A model generated the notes under the pieces. The model was not told the origin of the DNA. It did no database searches and worked only from the letters and a program-made list of their open reading frames with translations. This document shows positions 34,205 through 42,316 of a stretch of 64,000 nucleotides of DNA, one piece after another. This DNA comes from an uncultured Bacteroidales bacterium (GTDB lineage Bacteria > Bacteroidota > Bacteroidia > Bacteroidales > Bacteroidaceae): assembly GCA_902781515.1 (NCBI GenBank), contig CACZJU010000001.1:62001-126000 (forward strand). The letters run 5' to 3'. The translations under genes were made by a program, and so were the position numbers. Position 1 is the stretch's first letter; each line of letters starts with the position of its first letter.

Positions 34205-34981
34205 ATGAGAGAACGTATTGTAATAAAGGTGGGAAGCAATGTGCTGACGCGCGGCGACGGTAAACTCGACGTGACGCGTATGTCGGCTATTGTGGACCAG
34301 ATAGCATGGCTTCGTGACAAGGGCTACGATGTTATCCTTGTTTCTTCCGGTGCTGTGGCTTCGGGTAGGGGAGAGCTGCAAATAGACCATAACCTCGACT
34401 CTGTGGAGCAGCGACAGTTGTTCTCTGCAGTGGGACAGGTGAAGCTCGTGGGGCTCTACTACGACCTTTTCCGCGAGTTCGGCATTCATGTGGGACAGGT
34501 GCTCACGATGAAGGAGAACTTTGAGGCCGGTGAGCAGTATGAGAATCAAAGGGCCTGCATGGAGGTGATGCTGGAGAATGGTGTCCTGCCAATCGTCAAC
34601 GAGAACGACACCGTAAGCGTTACGGAGCTGATGTTTACGGATAACGATGAACTCAGTGGACTGATGGCAGAGATGGTGAAAGCTTCGACGCTTGTGCTGC
34701 TGTCGAACATCGATGGAGTCTATACCGCACATCCCGATGATCCGGAGGCGGAACTGATAAGCCGTGTGGAGGCCAACCGTGACCTGAGTGAATACATCAA
34801 GCCGGAACGCAGCGCTTTCGGTCGTGGTGGTATGCACTCGAAATATCAGACCGCCAGCCGTCTGCAAAAGGCAGGCATACGTGTGATTATTGCCAATGGC
34901 GAGCGCGACAATATTCTTATTGACTTGATGGAGCGTCCCGCCGCCGTCCCCCATACCGAATTTATTCCAATATGCAATTGA
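34205..34981 (+). CDS. proB: Glutamate 5-kinase (short form, no PUA domain)
   Basis: 258 residues, amino-acid-kinase fold. Landmarks are [30 protein letters not shown], the glutamate-binding [12 protein letters not shown] and [13 protein letters not shown]. It phosphorylates glutamate with ATP as the first step to proline. The E. coli enzyme carries about 100 extra C-terminal residues forming a PUA domain; these are absent here, as in other short ProB forms, so proline feedback control may differ. The start follows a TGAGAATGAGAAAATGAGAG spacer repeat, and the gene overlaps proA by 10 bases. Confidence 0.93.
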   Translation: MRERIVIKVGSNVLTRGDGKLDVTRMSAIVDQIAWLRDKGYDVILVSSGAVASGRGELQIDHNLDSVEQRQLFSAVGQVKLVGLYYDLFREFGIHVGQVLTMKENFEAGEQYENQRACMEVMLENGVLPIVNENDTVSVTELMFTDNDELSGLMAEMVKASTLVLLSNIDGVYTAHPDDPEAELISRVEANRDLSEYIKPERSAFGRGGMHSKYQTASRLQKAGIRVIIANGERDNILIDLMERPAAVPHTEFIPICN

Positions 34982-36264
34982 AAGAAATATTTGAGAGAGT
35001 AAAGAATGCCAGTCGTGGTCTGGTACTGATGACTGACGAGGAGCGTAACGGCATTCTAAATGCTGTTGCCGATGCCATTGTGGCTCGTCAGGATGAACTG
35101 TTAGAGGCAAATGCCGAGGACCTGTCGCGTATGGAGCGTAGCAATCCTCTGTACGACCGTCTGCAACTGACACCTGAACGTCTGCAAGGTATTGCCGCCG
35201 ATATGCGTAATGTAGCAACATTGCCTTCACCCCTTGGAATGACATCGAAGGAACGTACGTTGCCTAATGGCTTGCGCCTGCATCGTACGAGTGTTCCATT
35301 TGGTGTGGTGGGTGTTGTCTATGAGGCGCGTCCAAACGTGACATTCGATGTCTTTGCCCTCTGCCTGAAGAGTGGTAATGCCTGTGTGCTGAAAGGCGGC
35401 AAGGACGCAAGTGCCTCGAACGAAAAGGCTGTGGAAATCATCCACGCTGTATTAGAAAAGCTCTCCCCCTCGGGGGAGCGGGGAGAGGGGTCCCTTAAAG
35501 ACATCGTCGCCCTATTGCCAGCCACTCACGAGGCAACGGCAGAGATGCTGTCGGCTGTAGGCTATATTGATGTATGCATACCGCGTGGTGGCAGACGCCT
35601 TATAGACTTCGTCCGCGACAATGCCCGTGTTCCTGTCATAGAGACCGGAGCCGGTGTGGTGAATACTTATTTCGATGAGGAGGGCGATTTGGAGATGGGC
35701 AAGAAGATTGTGATGAATGCCAAGACTCGTCGTGTGAGCGTCTGCAATGCTTTGGACTGTCTGTTAATCCACAAAGATAGATTGTCCGATCTTCCCGCAC
35801 TCGTAGAACCCCTGCTCACACACACCAAGCCCGTCACCCTCTATTGCGATGAACCTTCCTACCAAGTTCTATCTTGTCACCCTTCCCTTGGGGAGGGGCC
35901 GGGGGTAGGCCTTTGTCATGCAACGGAGGAGAGCTACGGCACAGAGTTTATGGACTATAAGATGGCGGTGAAGACTGTTGCTAACTTGGATGAGGCACTG
36001 GAGCATATTGCCCAATATGGAAGTGGACATAGTGAGAGCATAATCACTGATAACGAGGCGATTGCCCGTGAGTTCCAGGCTCGTGTGGATGCTGCCTGTG
36101 TCTATTGGAATGCTCCTACCTCGTTCACCGATGGGGCTCAGTTCGGCTTGGGTGCTGAGATTGGTATCTCGACTCAGAAACTTGGACCTCGCGGTCCTAT
36201 GGGACTGGAAGAACTCACCACCTACAAGTGGATAATTGAAGGCGAAGGACAAACGCGAGCATAG
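34972..36264 (+). CDS. proA: Gamma-glutamyl phosphate reductase
   Basis: 430 residues, aldehyde-dehydrogenase fold. The catalytic cysteine is C258 in [10 protein letters not shown]. The NADP region includes [10 protein letters not shown] and LKGGKDA, and the C-terminal part has [14 protein letters not shown] and [17 protein letters not shown]. It reduces glutamyl-5-phosphate to the semialdehyde. Two extra stretches are encoded by G/C-rich palindromic elements: residues about 163-175 ([12 protein letters not shown]) and about 301-315 ([12 protein letters not shown]). Both fall between conserved blocks and keep the frame, so activity is probably preserved. It overlaps proB by 10 bases and is followed by argF' after 34 bases. 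Confidence 0.93.
   Translation: MQLKEIFERVKNASRGLVLMTDEERNGILNAVADAIVARQDELLEANAEDLSRMERSNPLYDRLQLTPERLQGIAADMRNVATLPSPLGMTSKERTLPNGLRLHRTSVPFGVVGVVYEARPNVTFDVFALCLKSGNACVLKGGKDASASNEKAVEIIHAVLEKLSPSGERGEGSLKDIVALLPATHEATAEMLSAVGYIDVCIPRGGRRLIDFVRDNARVPVIETGAGVVNTYFDEEGDLEMGKKIVMNAKTRRVSVCNALDCLLIHKDRLSDLPALVEPLLTHTKPVTLYCDEPSYQVLSCHPSLGEGPGVGLCHATEESYGTEFMDYKMAVKTVANLDEALEHIAQYGSGHSESIITDNEAIAREFQARVDAACVYWNAPTSFTDGAQFGLGAEIGISTQKLGPRGPMGLEELTTYKWIIEGEGQTRA
35459..35496. repeat. G/C-rich palindromic element, type II (copy E), inside proA
   Basis: CTCCCCCTCGGGGGAG followed by CGGGGAGAGGGGTCC. It is nearly the same as copy A and the right unit of copy C. It is read in frame as [12 protein letters not shown]. 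Confidence 0.8.
35880..35914. repeat. G/C-rich palindromic element, type I reversed (copy F), inside proA
   Basis: CCCTTCCCTTGGGGAGGGGC then CGGGGGTAGGCCTTT. Its reverse complement aligns with copy B and with the left half of the argF' element, so the family inserts in both orientations. Confidence 0.8.
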
Positions 36265-36298
36265 CTCGCAAATTGAAAATTGAAAACCGTAAAACCGT

Positions 36299-37336
36299 AT
36301 GAAAAGCTTTATAAACGTAGAAGACCTGGGCGACCTGAAGCAGGCACTGGCCGAGGCACAAGAGATTAAACAGGACCGTTACAAATATCAGCATCTGGGT
36401 AAGAACAAGACTCTGATGATGATTTTTTTTAATAATAGTCTGCGTACGCGCCTTTCAACACAGAAGGCTGCCATGAACCTGGGCATGAACGTTATTGTTC
36501 TCGATGTGAATGCCGGAGCATGGAAGTTGGAAACGGAGCGTGGCGTAATCATGAACAGCGACAAGAGCGAACATCTGCTGGAGGCTATCCCCGTGATGGG
36601 CTGCTATTGCGACATCATCGGTGTGCGTTCGTTCGCAGGACTGAAGGACCGCGAATATGACTATGCCGAGACTGTCCTCAATCAGTTCATAAAGTATTCC
36701 GGTAAGCCTGTATTCGCTATGGAGACTGCTACCGTGCATCCCCTGCAGGCCTTTGCCGATTTGATTACTATCGAGGAGTATAGGCCCACCCCCGTCCCCT
36801 CCCAAAGGGAAGGGGGGATATGTGATGCAATGAACCATTCTCCCCTCCTCTCGGGAGGGGCTGGGGGTAGGCTCAAAGTCGTCTTGACCTGGGCTCCTCA
36901 TTGCCGTGCTTTGCCACAGGCTGTTCCCAACTCATTTGCACAGTGGATGAATGCCGCCGATGTGGACTTCGTGATTACTCATCCCAAGGGCTATGAACTC
37001 GACCCGATGTTTGTGGGCAATGCCCGTGTGGAGTATGACCAGAAGAAGGCTTTCGAGGGTGCTGACTTCATCTATGCCAAGAACTGGAGTAATCCGGGCG
37101 TGACAAGTCCTGCAGACTATGGTAAGATAACCTGCGAGGATATGTCGTGGATGGTGGATACAGAGCACATGTCGTGGACGAACAACGCTAAGTTCATGCA
37201 CTGTCTGCCCGTTCGCCGTAACCTTATTGTTACGGACGACGTGATAGAATCGGAGAACAGCATCGTTATTCCAGAGGCTGCCAACCGTGAAATTTCTTGT
37301 TCGGTAGTTCTTAAGCGGATGCTTGAGGCGCTTTAA
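36299..37336 (+). CDS. argF': N-acyl-L-ornithine carbamoyltransferase (SOTCase/AOTCase type)
   Basis: 345 residues. The carbamoyl-phosphate loop FFNNSLRTRLSTQKA is at 43-57, and HPLQAFADL and MHCLPVRRN are intact. The whole protein closely follows the Bacteroides N-succinylornithine transcarbamylase as I recall it, including LEAIPVMGCYCDIIGVRSF. It carbamoylates N-acylornithine. The residue known to separate succinyl- from acetyl-ornithine enzymes (Pro90 in B. fragilis, Glu92 in Xanthomonas) is Ser90 here; serine at this site favoured the succinyl substrate in mutants, so succinylornithine is the better guess. Residues about 162-191, between ADLITIEEY and KVVLTWAPH, come from a pair of G/C-rich palindromic elements and account for the extra length over the usual 318 or so. 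The 3' end overlaps the convergent SulP gene by 26 bp. Confidence 0.92.
   Translation: MKSFINVEDLGDLKQALAEAQEIKQDRYKYQHLGKNKTLMMIFFNNSLRTRLSTQKAAMNLGMNVIVLDVNAGAWKLETERGVIMNSDKSEHLLEAIPVMGCYCDIIGVRSFAGLKDREYDYAETVLNQFIKYSGKPVFAMETATVHPLQAFADLITIEEYRPTPVPSQREGGICDAMNHSPLLSGGAGGRLKVVLTWAPHCRALPQAVPNSFAQWMNAADVDFVITHPKGYELDPMFVGNARVEYDQKKAFEGADFIYAKNWSNPGVTSPADYGKITCEDMSWMVDTEHMSWTNNAKFMHCLPVRRNLIVTDDVIESENSIVIPEAANREISCSVVLKRMLEAL
36781..36872. repeat. Inverted pair of G/C-rich palindromic elements (copy G) inside argF'
   Basis: The left unit (36781-36818: TAGGCCCACCCCCGTCCCCT then CCCAAAGGGAAGGGG) and right unit (36840-36872: CTCCCCTCCTCTCGGGAGGG then GCTGGGGGTAGGC) are inverted copies of each other around a 21-base centre. 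This makes a complete two-armed element of about 92 bp. It is read as RPTPVPSQREGG...SPLLSGGAGGRL. Confidence 0.85.
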
Positions 37337-39065
37337 GGAATGCTCGAGCACGTTGGAGTGCCACATCGATGTGTGGACAGATGTGCTCGGGATTCATCTT
37401 ATTATAGAAGCCTGCCTTCTCCAACTGACTGTGAACCTTTGGAGTGACACCTGAGAGGATGACGTGAACGCCGTCCTCATGGTTCATTTGTATGAGGTTC
37501 TGCAGGTTGTGAATACCGGTACTATCGATGAATGGAACCTTGCGCATACGGATAATCTGTACGCGAGGCTTCTTGCCGTGCACGAGGGCTGTCTGCAGGT
37601 CGTCGAACTTATTGGCGATGCCGAAGAAGTACGGACCGTTGATTTCATATACTGCACAGCCTTCGGGAATGATAAGATGCTCGTCACTAAGATTCATATC
37701 GGCTTCCTCTGCTGGGTCTATCTCGTCCTTGATGACAGAAATCTCCGTTGTCTCCATCACACGCTTGATAAACAGGGCACAGGCGATGATGAGCCCCATC
37801 TCGATGGCGATGGTAAGGTCGAAGATAACAGTGAGCAGGAAGGTTGCCAGCAATACCGTTACATCGCTCTTAGGATTGTGTAGCAGACCTTTGAAGGTGC
37901 GCCAGCCGCTCATGTTGTAGCTGACGATAACCAGTACGGCTGCCAGTGATGCCATGGGGATGTATTCGGCGTATGGCATCAGGAGCAAAAGGATGAGCAA
38001 CAGTACTACGGCGTGAATGAGACCTGCAACAGGTGTGCGACCGCCGTTGTTGATGTTGGTCATTGTGCGTGCTATGGCTCCTGTAGCAGGAATACCTCCG
38101 AAGATGGGAGTGATGAGATTAGCAAAGCCCTGTGCCACAAGTTCCATGTTGGAGTCGTGACGGTCTGAGATGGCACCATCGGCAACAGTGGCTGAGAGCA
38201 AACTCTCTATTGCACCCAAAATGGCGATGGTGAATGCTACGGGCATCAGTGTCTGAACCATTGCAAAGGTGATTGTAGGCACTTGCATGGGAGGCAACTG
38301 TGACTGGATGTGGAAACGGTCGCCGATAGTGTCAATGCCTGTAATGCCGTACTGCTTGAGCACGAGTACACTGGCAGTGCCGATGAGTATGCACCAAAGC
38401 GAACCGGGAATCTTGTTCAGTACGGGGACTGAACGCAGGACGCGAGGCGACAGGACGATGATGACTATGCCAACTACGGCAACTATGAAGTTCCAAGGAT
38501 TAAACGAATGGATGTTCTGAGCATAGCATACCCATTTGCCGATGAAGTCGCCAGGCGTCTTCAAGGGAACACGAATGGTTTCCCCAGCTTCTGTTACTGC
38601 CTCTTGAGTCAGTCCCAGTACATCGCCCATCTGTGTGGTGAAGATAGTGACGGCAATACCGGCGGTGAAACCAATGATGATGGGGTAGGGTATGAACTTG
38701 ATGACGGCGCCCATGCGGAACACACCTAATGCTATCAGGATTACGCCTGCCAGCATGGTGGCAATGAGCAAGCCCTGCAGACCGTACTGAGGGTTGTTGA
38801 CTATACCATAGATGATTACGATGAAGGCACCTGTGGGACCGCCAATCTGCACCTTTGTGCCGCCTAACAGGGAAATAATGAAACCTGCTACAATAGCTGT
38901 TATGATACCCTTCTCAGGTGTTACTCCTGATGCTATACCGAAGGCAATGGCAAGAGGCAGGGCTACGATGCCCACGATGATACCTGCCATCAGGTCCTTC
39001 ATGAATGTCTCTCTATTGTAGCCTTTAAGGCACGAAAGCAGTCTTGGTTTCAGCTTGTATTCCAT
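37311..39065 (-). CDS. SulP-family anion transporter with STAS domain
   Basis: 584 residues. The transmembrane part (residues about 1-430) starts with the SulP opening MAGIIVGIVALPLAIAFGIA and GIITAIVAGFIISLLGG, then AFTIAILGAIESLLSA. The C-terminal STAS domain (about 465-560) contains VPFIDSTGIHNL, the segment that carries the regulatory serine/threonine in anti-sigma-antagonist-like domains. SulP proteins take up sulfate, bicarbonate or dicarboxylates with sodium or protons; the substrate cannot be told from sequence. It is oriented against the arg/pro operon and overlaps argF' by 26 bp at the 3' ends. No promoter is seen in the short gap to the lipoprotein gene upstream of it, which carries a terminator. 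Confidence 0.9.
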   Translation of the reverse strand: MEYKLKPRLLSCLKGYNRETFMKDLMAGIIVGIVALPLAIAFGIASGVTPEKGIITAIVAGFIISLLGGTKVQIGGPTGAFIVIIYGIVNNPQYGLQGLLIATMLAGVILIALGVFRMGAVIKFIPYPIIIGFTAGIAVTIFTTQMGDVLGLTQEAVTEAGETIRVPLKTPGDFIGKWVCYAQNIHSFNPWNFIVAVVGIVIIVLSPRVLRSVPVLNKIPGSLWCILIGTASVLVLKQYGITGIDTIGDRFHIQSQLPPMQVPTITFAMVQTLMPVAFTIAILGAIESLLSATVADGAISDRHDSNMELVAQGFANLITPIFGGIPATGAIARTMTNINNGGRTPVAGLIHAVVLLLILLLLMPYAEYIPMASLAAVLVIVSYNMSGWRTFKGLLHNPKSDVTVLLATFLLTVIFDLTIAIEMGLIIACALFIKRVMETTEISVIKDEIDPAEEADMNLSDEHLIIPEGCAVYEINGPYFFGIANKFDDLQTALVHGKKPRVQIIRMRKVPFIDSTGIHNLQNLIQMNHEDGVHVILSGVTPKVHSQLEKAGFYNKMNPEHICPHIDVALQRARAFLKAPQASA

Positions 39066-39082
39066 TCGTTGTATTTGTTTTG

Positions 39083-39122
39083 TTAAAAGAAAATAAGGAG
39101 TGCCATGTGTATGACACTCCTT
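39083..39122 (-). terminator. Terminator of the lipoprotein gene
   Basis: AAGGAGTG (39095-39102) pairs with CACTCCTT (39115-39122), with CAT/ATG extending the stem after one mismatch. On the minus strand it is followed by ATTTTCTTTTAAC, a U-rich tail. Confidence 0.8.
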
Positions 39123-39143
39123 AAATGTTATTGTAACTTAGTA

Positions 39144-40532
39144 TTAGTCGTTGCTACCACCACTGTGCTCAGTAACGGGAACTACTGCGAAAGGAGCTAC
39201 CTTAGTGTCGCCGTACTTTGTGATTGCGATAGCTGCTGTAGAACCGTTAACCTTGTAAGTAGCGGCCTCTACTTCCTGATAACCAGCGAGGTAAAGTGTA
39301 CCACCAACGGGCAGTGAGTAAGCGGGGCTGAATGTGTAAGTCATAGCCTCGTCGTTTACACTGCTAACAGCGGTCAGACCCTTGTAGCGAAGAACAGCCT
39401 TACGCAGGAAGTCAACCATTGCGGTGTTAGCCTGGTTAGAGATAACAACACCTTTTTCCTTAGCTGTGTAGTTCATGCTGGGAACGCTCATAGCAGCTGC
39501 GTTGCTGTTAACAACGGGAGTTGCAACAACGGGGATATTAGTAGCACCTGTGACGGCCTCGTCGATCTGGATACCGATAGCAAATGACTGTGCACGCAGG
39601 CGGCTGAGCTTAACAATAAGCTTGCTGTCCTGAGAGTTGTCGAAAGACATATCAGTGTCATTAGCTGTTACCTGTGTCCAGCTACCACCCAGATATCTGA
39701 AGAGAGCAATACCATTCTTCATGTCATTGTCACCCAAATTGATGGTAACATCAACAGTATAGCTAAGACTCAGTGCAGCGAAGTCAACGTCAACTGCGGT
39801 AATCAACTTAGCACCAGTCAAGAATGTGTAGTTACCGGGAAGAGCCTCACCTGCTACGATGACTGAAGAACGAGAAGCCTCATCGGGAGAGTTCAAGTTT
39901 GTGATGGTGTAGGTGATGTCGCTAACAGTAGTACCAGCAGGCAACTGACCGTTAATTGTGGAAACGTCAGCGGCGGCGATGTTAGGAGTGGTAACGTTAA
40001 CTGTAATCTTGTTAACAGTGGCACCAGTTGTACTGTTAACAACGCCAGTACCGTCGTCCTGAGTTGAAGTCTCCAGGTCGATAGTCTTACTTGTACCAGA
40101 GGTACCGCTAAAAGCGCTAGTAGTAACACTATTATCCTTGTTCAGGTAGATAACGCATGTAGCGTCCTGACCTACAACTGTGCTTTCGCCGTTTACAATC
40201 TCAGTTGACTTAGCCAAAGTAACCACCTTAGGTTCGCTGTCCTTAAAGCCAGCCTTCTTAACAACGATAGTGTATGTACCATCGTTCAAGCCAGTCTTCT
40301 CGAAAGAGTTACTGCTTACTGCAACTGCAGCACCATTGATAGTAACTGATGCACCAGTTACAGCAGCACCGTCCTGGTCCAGAATAGTACCTCTCAGTGA
40401 GTTCTTGACAGTAATTGTTGTCTTAGATGTCTCAGGTGCAGTTCCTGCATCGTAAGCGTTGCACGATGTTGCTGCTACAGCTAATGCGCATACTGCGAGC
40501 ATTACAAAAGCCTTGTTGAAAAGCTGTTTCAT
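39144..40532 (-). CDS. Surface lipoprotein with carboxypeptidase-regulatory-like beta domain
   Basis: 462 residues. Signal peptide MKQLFNKAFVMLAVCALAVA with lipobox ATSC; C24 would be lipidated, and the following NAYDAGT could tolerate surface export. Residues about 40-105 form a carboxypeptidase-regulatory-like beta-sandwich (LRGTILDQDGAAVTGASVTI, then GTYTIVVKKAGFKD). The rest is beta-rich with no recognised motif: TINGQLPAGTTVSDITYTI, then a C-terminal LPVGGTLYLAGYQEVEAATY. The precise role is unknown; it is probably an outer-membrane-anchored binding or structural protein. It has its own promoter with a leader of about 90 bases and its own terminator, and is divergent from the POT transporter. 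Confidence 0.75.
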   Translation of the reverse strand: MKQLFNKAFVMLAVCALAVAATSCNAYDAGTAPETSKTTITVKNSLRGTILDQDGAAVTGASVTINGAAVAVSSNSFEKTGLNDGTYTIVVKKAGFKDSEPKVVTLAKSTEIVNGESTVVGQDATCVIYLNKDNSVTTSAFSGTSGTSKTIDLETSTQDDGTGVVNSTTGATVNKITVNVTTPNIAAADVSTINGQLPAGTTVSDITYTITNLNSPDEASRSSVIVAGEALPGNYTFLTGAKLITAVDVDFAALSLSYTVDVTINLGDNDMKNGIALFRYLGGSWTQVTANDTDMSFDNSQDSKLIVKLSRLRAQSFAIGIQIDEAVTGATNIPVVATPVVNSNAAAMSVPSMNYTAKEKGVVISNQANTAMVDFLRKAVLRYKGLTAVSSVNDEAMTYTFSPAYSLPVGGTLYLAGYQEVEAATYKVNGSTAAIAITKYGDTKVAPFAVVPVTEHSGGSND

Positions 40533-40626
40533 GATAATAATTAATTATTAAATTGTTAATGTTTAACTTTATTTCTTTCTCTGTTATATATACTTTGGTG
40601 CATAGTTTATGCAGTACAAATCGCTG

Positions 40627-40657
40627 CAAAGTTATACAAAATTCTAATAACAGCAAA
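40627..40657 (-). promoter_or_regulatory. Promoter of the lipoprotein gene
   Basis: On the minus strand TTTG (40654-40657), 19 bp, then TAACTTTG (40627-40634). It implies a 5' leader of roughly 90 bases that is A/U-rich without an obvious stable fold. Confidence 0.75.
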
Positions 40658-40693
40658 AAATCTTAAAAAAAAATAACAAAATCTGTTCATTAT

Positions 40694-40725
40694 TTTGTCA
40701 AGGTCGGGGAGTTTTGATACCTTTG
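40694..40725 (+). promoter_or_regulatory. Promoter of the POT transporter
   Basis: TTTG at 40694-40697, 20 bp, TACCTTTG at 40718-40725, 36 bases before the ATG at 40762. It is divergent from the lipoprotein promoter with about 36 bp between them. Confidence 0.8.
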
Positions 40726-40761
40726 TGCACAATAATATATCTTAAATACCTATATAATATT

Positions 40762-42297
40762 ATGTTTGAAGGACAACCTAAGGGGCTATACGCATTAGCC
40801 CTCGCCAACACGGGTGAACGTTTTGGCTATTACACGATGCTTGCAGTGTTTGTTTTGTTCCTGCAGGCGAATTTCGGTCTGACGCCTGCAGCGTCTATGA
40901 GTATCTACTCCAGTTTCCTGATGTTCGTCTATTTCCTGCCTCTCTTCGGAGGTATGGCTGCCGACAAGTGGGGCTATGGCAAGATGGTGACTATCGGCAT
41001 CTTCATCATGTTGTTTGGTTATATGTTGCTTGCCATTCCAGCAGGAGCAGGTGTGACAGCTTACGCATTTATGTTCGGCGCCTTGGCTCTGGTATGTGCC
41101 GGAACAGCCTTGTTCAAGGGTAACTTGCAGGTGATGGTGGGCAATCTCTACGATTCTCCAGAATATGCTGGTAAGCGTGATGCAGCATTCAGTATCTTCT
41201 ACATGGCTATCAACATTGGTGCTATGTTTGCTCCTACAGCAGCCATCAAGGTTATGGAATACGCTCAGTCGATAGGCTTCTCTGAGGCCGACTCCTACCA
41301 TTTCGCCTTTGGTGTTGCCTGCCTGTCGCTGATTATCAGTATCGCCATCTATTATGGTTTCCGCTACACATTCCGCAGCGCAGAAGGAGGCAAGGAGAAA
41401 ATGAAAAATGGAAATAATGAGAAAATGAAAAATGAGGAGCCTGTGCAGGAACTGTCGAAGGAAGAGACGAAGTCGCGCATCATTGCCCTTTGCTTGGTTT
41501 ATGCCGTTGTCATTTTCTTCTGGATGGCATTCCACCAGAACGGTGCTACGCTGACTCAGTTTGCAAAGGACTACACAGCAACTTCGAGCACGGGCTTGCA
41601 GAGCATGATGTTCGATGTGCGTAACCTTGTGGCTGTAATCTTCATGGTGTATGCCCTGTTTGCACTTTTCCAGAGCACAACCTCCAAGGGACGCGGAATC
41701 GCAGGTCTCATTATCGTGGCTGCTCTGTGCTATCTGGGTTATCAATATACTAACCTTCCTGAGAGTGTGGCAGTGAGTGCTCCCATCTTCCAGCAGTTCA
41801 ATCCCTGCTTCGTTGTAGCCCTTACTCCTGTCAGCCTTGCCATCTTCGGAGCTTTGGCAAAGCGCGACAAGGAACCTTCGGCTCCTGTGAAGATTGCTCT
41901 TGGTATGCTGGTGGCTGCTTCGGCTTACGTCATCATGGTTGTCGGCTCTATGGGTGCTCCGATGCCAGAGTTTGCTGCCGACGGTCAGACTCAGCATATG
42001 GCAGACTTCAGTCCCAACTGGCTCGTAAGCACTTATCTCGTGCTGACCTTTGCTGAACTGTTGCTCTCTCCGATGGGCATCAGCTTCGTATCGAAGGTGG
42101 CTCCTCCAAAGTACAAAGGCCTGATGATGGGTGGTTGGTTCGTTGCTACTGCTTTGGGCAACCAGCTCGTCATGATTCCTGGTCTCATCTGGGGTAAGGT
42201 GGAACTTGTATGGGTATGGACGCTGCTTGCCAGCATTTGCATCCTTAGCTTCCTCTTCCTGATGTCCCAAATGAGTAAAATCAAGAAGGTAGCTTAA
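40762..42297 (+). CDS. Proton-dependent oligopeptide transporter (POT/PTR2 family)
   Basis: 511 residues with 12-14 membrane segments. The family signature GERFGYYTMLAVFVLFL is in the first helix, and NIGAMFAPTAAI with the preceding FSIFYMAIN is the second PTR2 signature. It imports di- and tripeptides with protons across the inner membrane. The ATG at 40762 was chosen because MFEGQPKGLYALALANTGER is the expected start and a promoter lies just upstream. In the cytoplasmic loop between the two halves, about residues 211-226 are encoded by a duplicated AT-rich repeat (GAGAAAATGAAAAATG twice), giving a KEKMKNGNNEKMKNEE peptide in frame. Confidence 0.9.
   Translation: MFEGQPKGLYALALANTGERFGYYTMLAVFVLFLQANFGLTPAASMSIYSSFLMFVYFLPLFGGMAADKWGYGKMVTIGIFIMLFGYMLLAIPAGAGVTAYAFMFGALALVCAGTALFKGNLQVMVGNLYDSPEYAGKRDAAFSIFYMAINIGAMFAPTAAIKVMEYAQSIGFSEADSYHFAFGVACLSLIISIAIYYGFRYTFRSAEGGKEKMKNGNNEKMKNEEPVQELSKEETKSRIIALCLVYAVVIFFWMAFHQNGATLTQFAKDYTATSSTGLQSMMFDVRNLVAVIFMVYALFALFQSTTSKGRGIAGLIIVAALCYLGYQYTNLPESVAVSAPIFQQFNPCFVVALTPVSLAIFGALAKRDKEPSAPVKIALGMLVAASAYVIMVVGSMGAPMPEFAADGQTQHMADFSPNWLVSTYLVLTFAELLLSPMGISFVSKVAPPKYKGLMMGGWFVATALGNQLVMIPGLIWGKVELVWVWTLLASICILSFLFLMSQMSKIKKVA
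41395..41434. repeat. AT-rich repeat read in frame inside the POT gene
   Basis: GAGAAAATGAAAAATG occurs at 41395-41410 and 41419-41434, 24 bp apart. It resembles intergenic TGAGAAAATGAGAGA-type spacers such as the one between proC and proB (34190-34207). The period is a multiple of three, so the frame is kept. Confidence 0.75.
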
Positions 42298-42316
42298 TTA
42301 TCAATTATCAATTACT

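Noticed and set aside
36781..36872. Frameshift, intein or sequencing error in argF'
   Set aside because: Conserved sequence continues in the same frame on both sides, there are no splicing motifs, and the inserted bases match a repeat family seen at other sites.
40795..42270. A 491-codon minus-strand frame opposite the POT transporter
   Set aside because: Its sequence is His/Gln/Glu-rich with no recognisable fold and lies entirely opposite a well-supported transporter with its own promoter.
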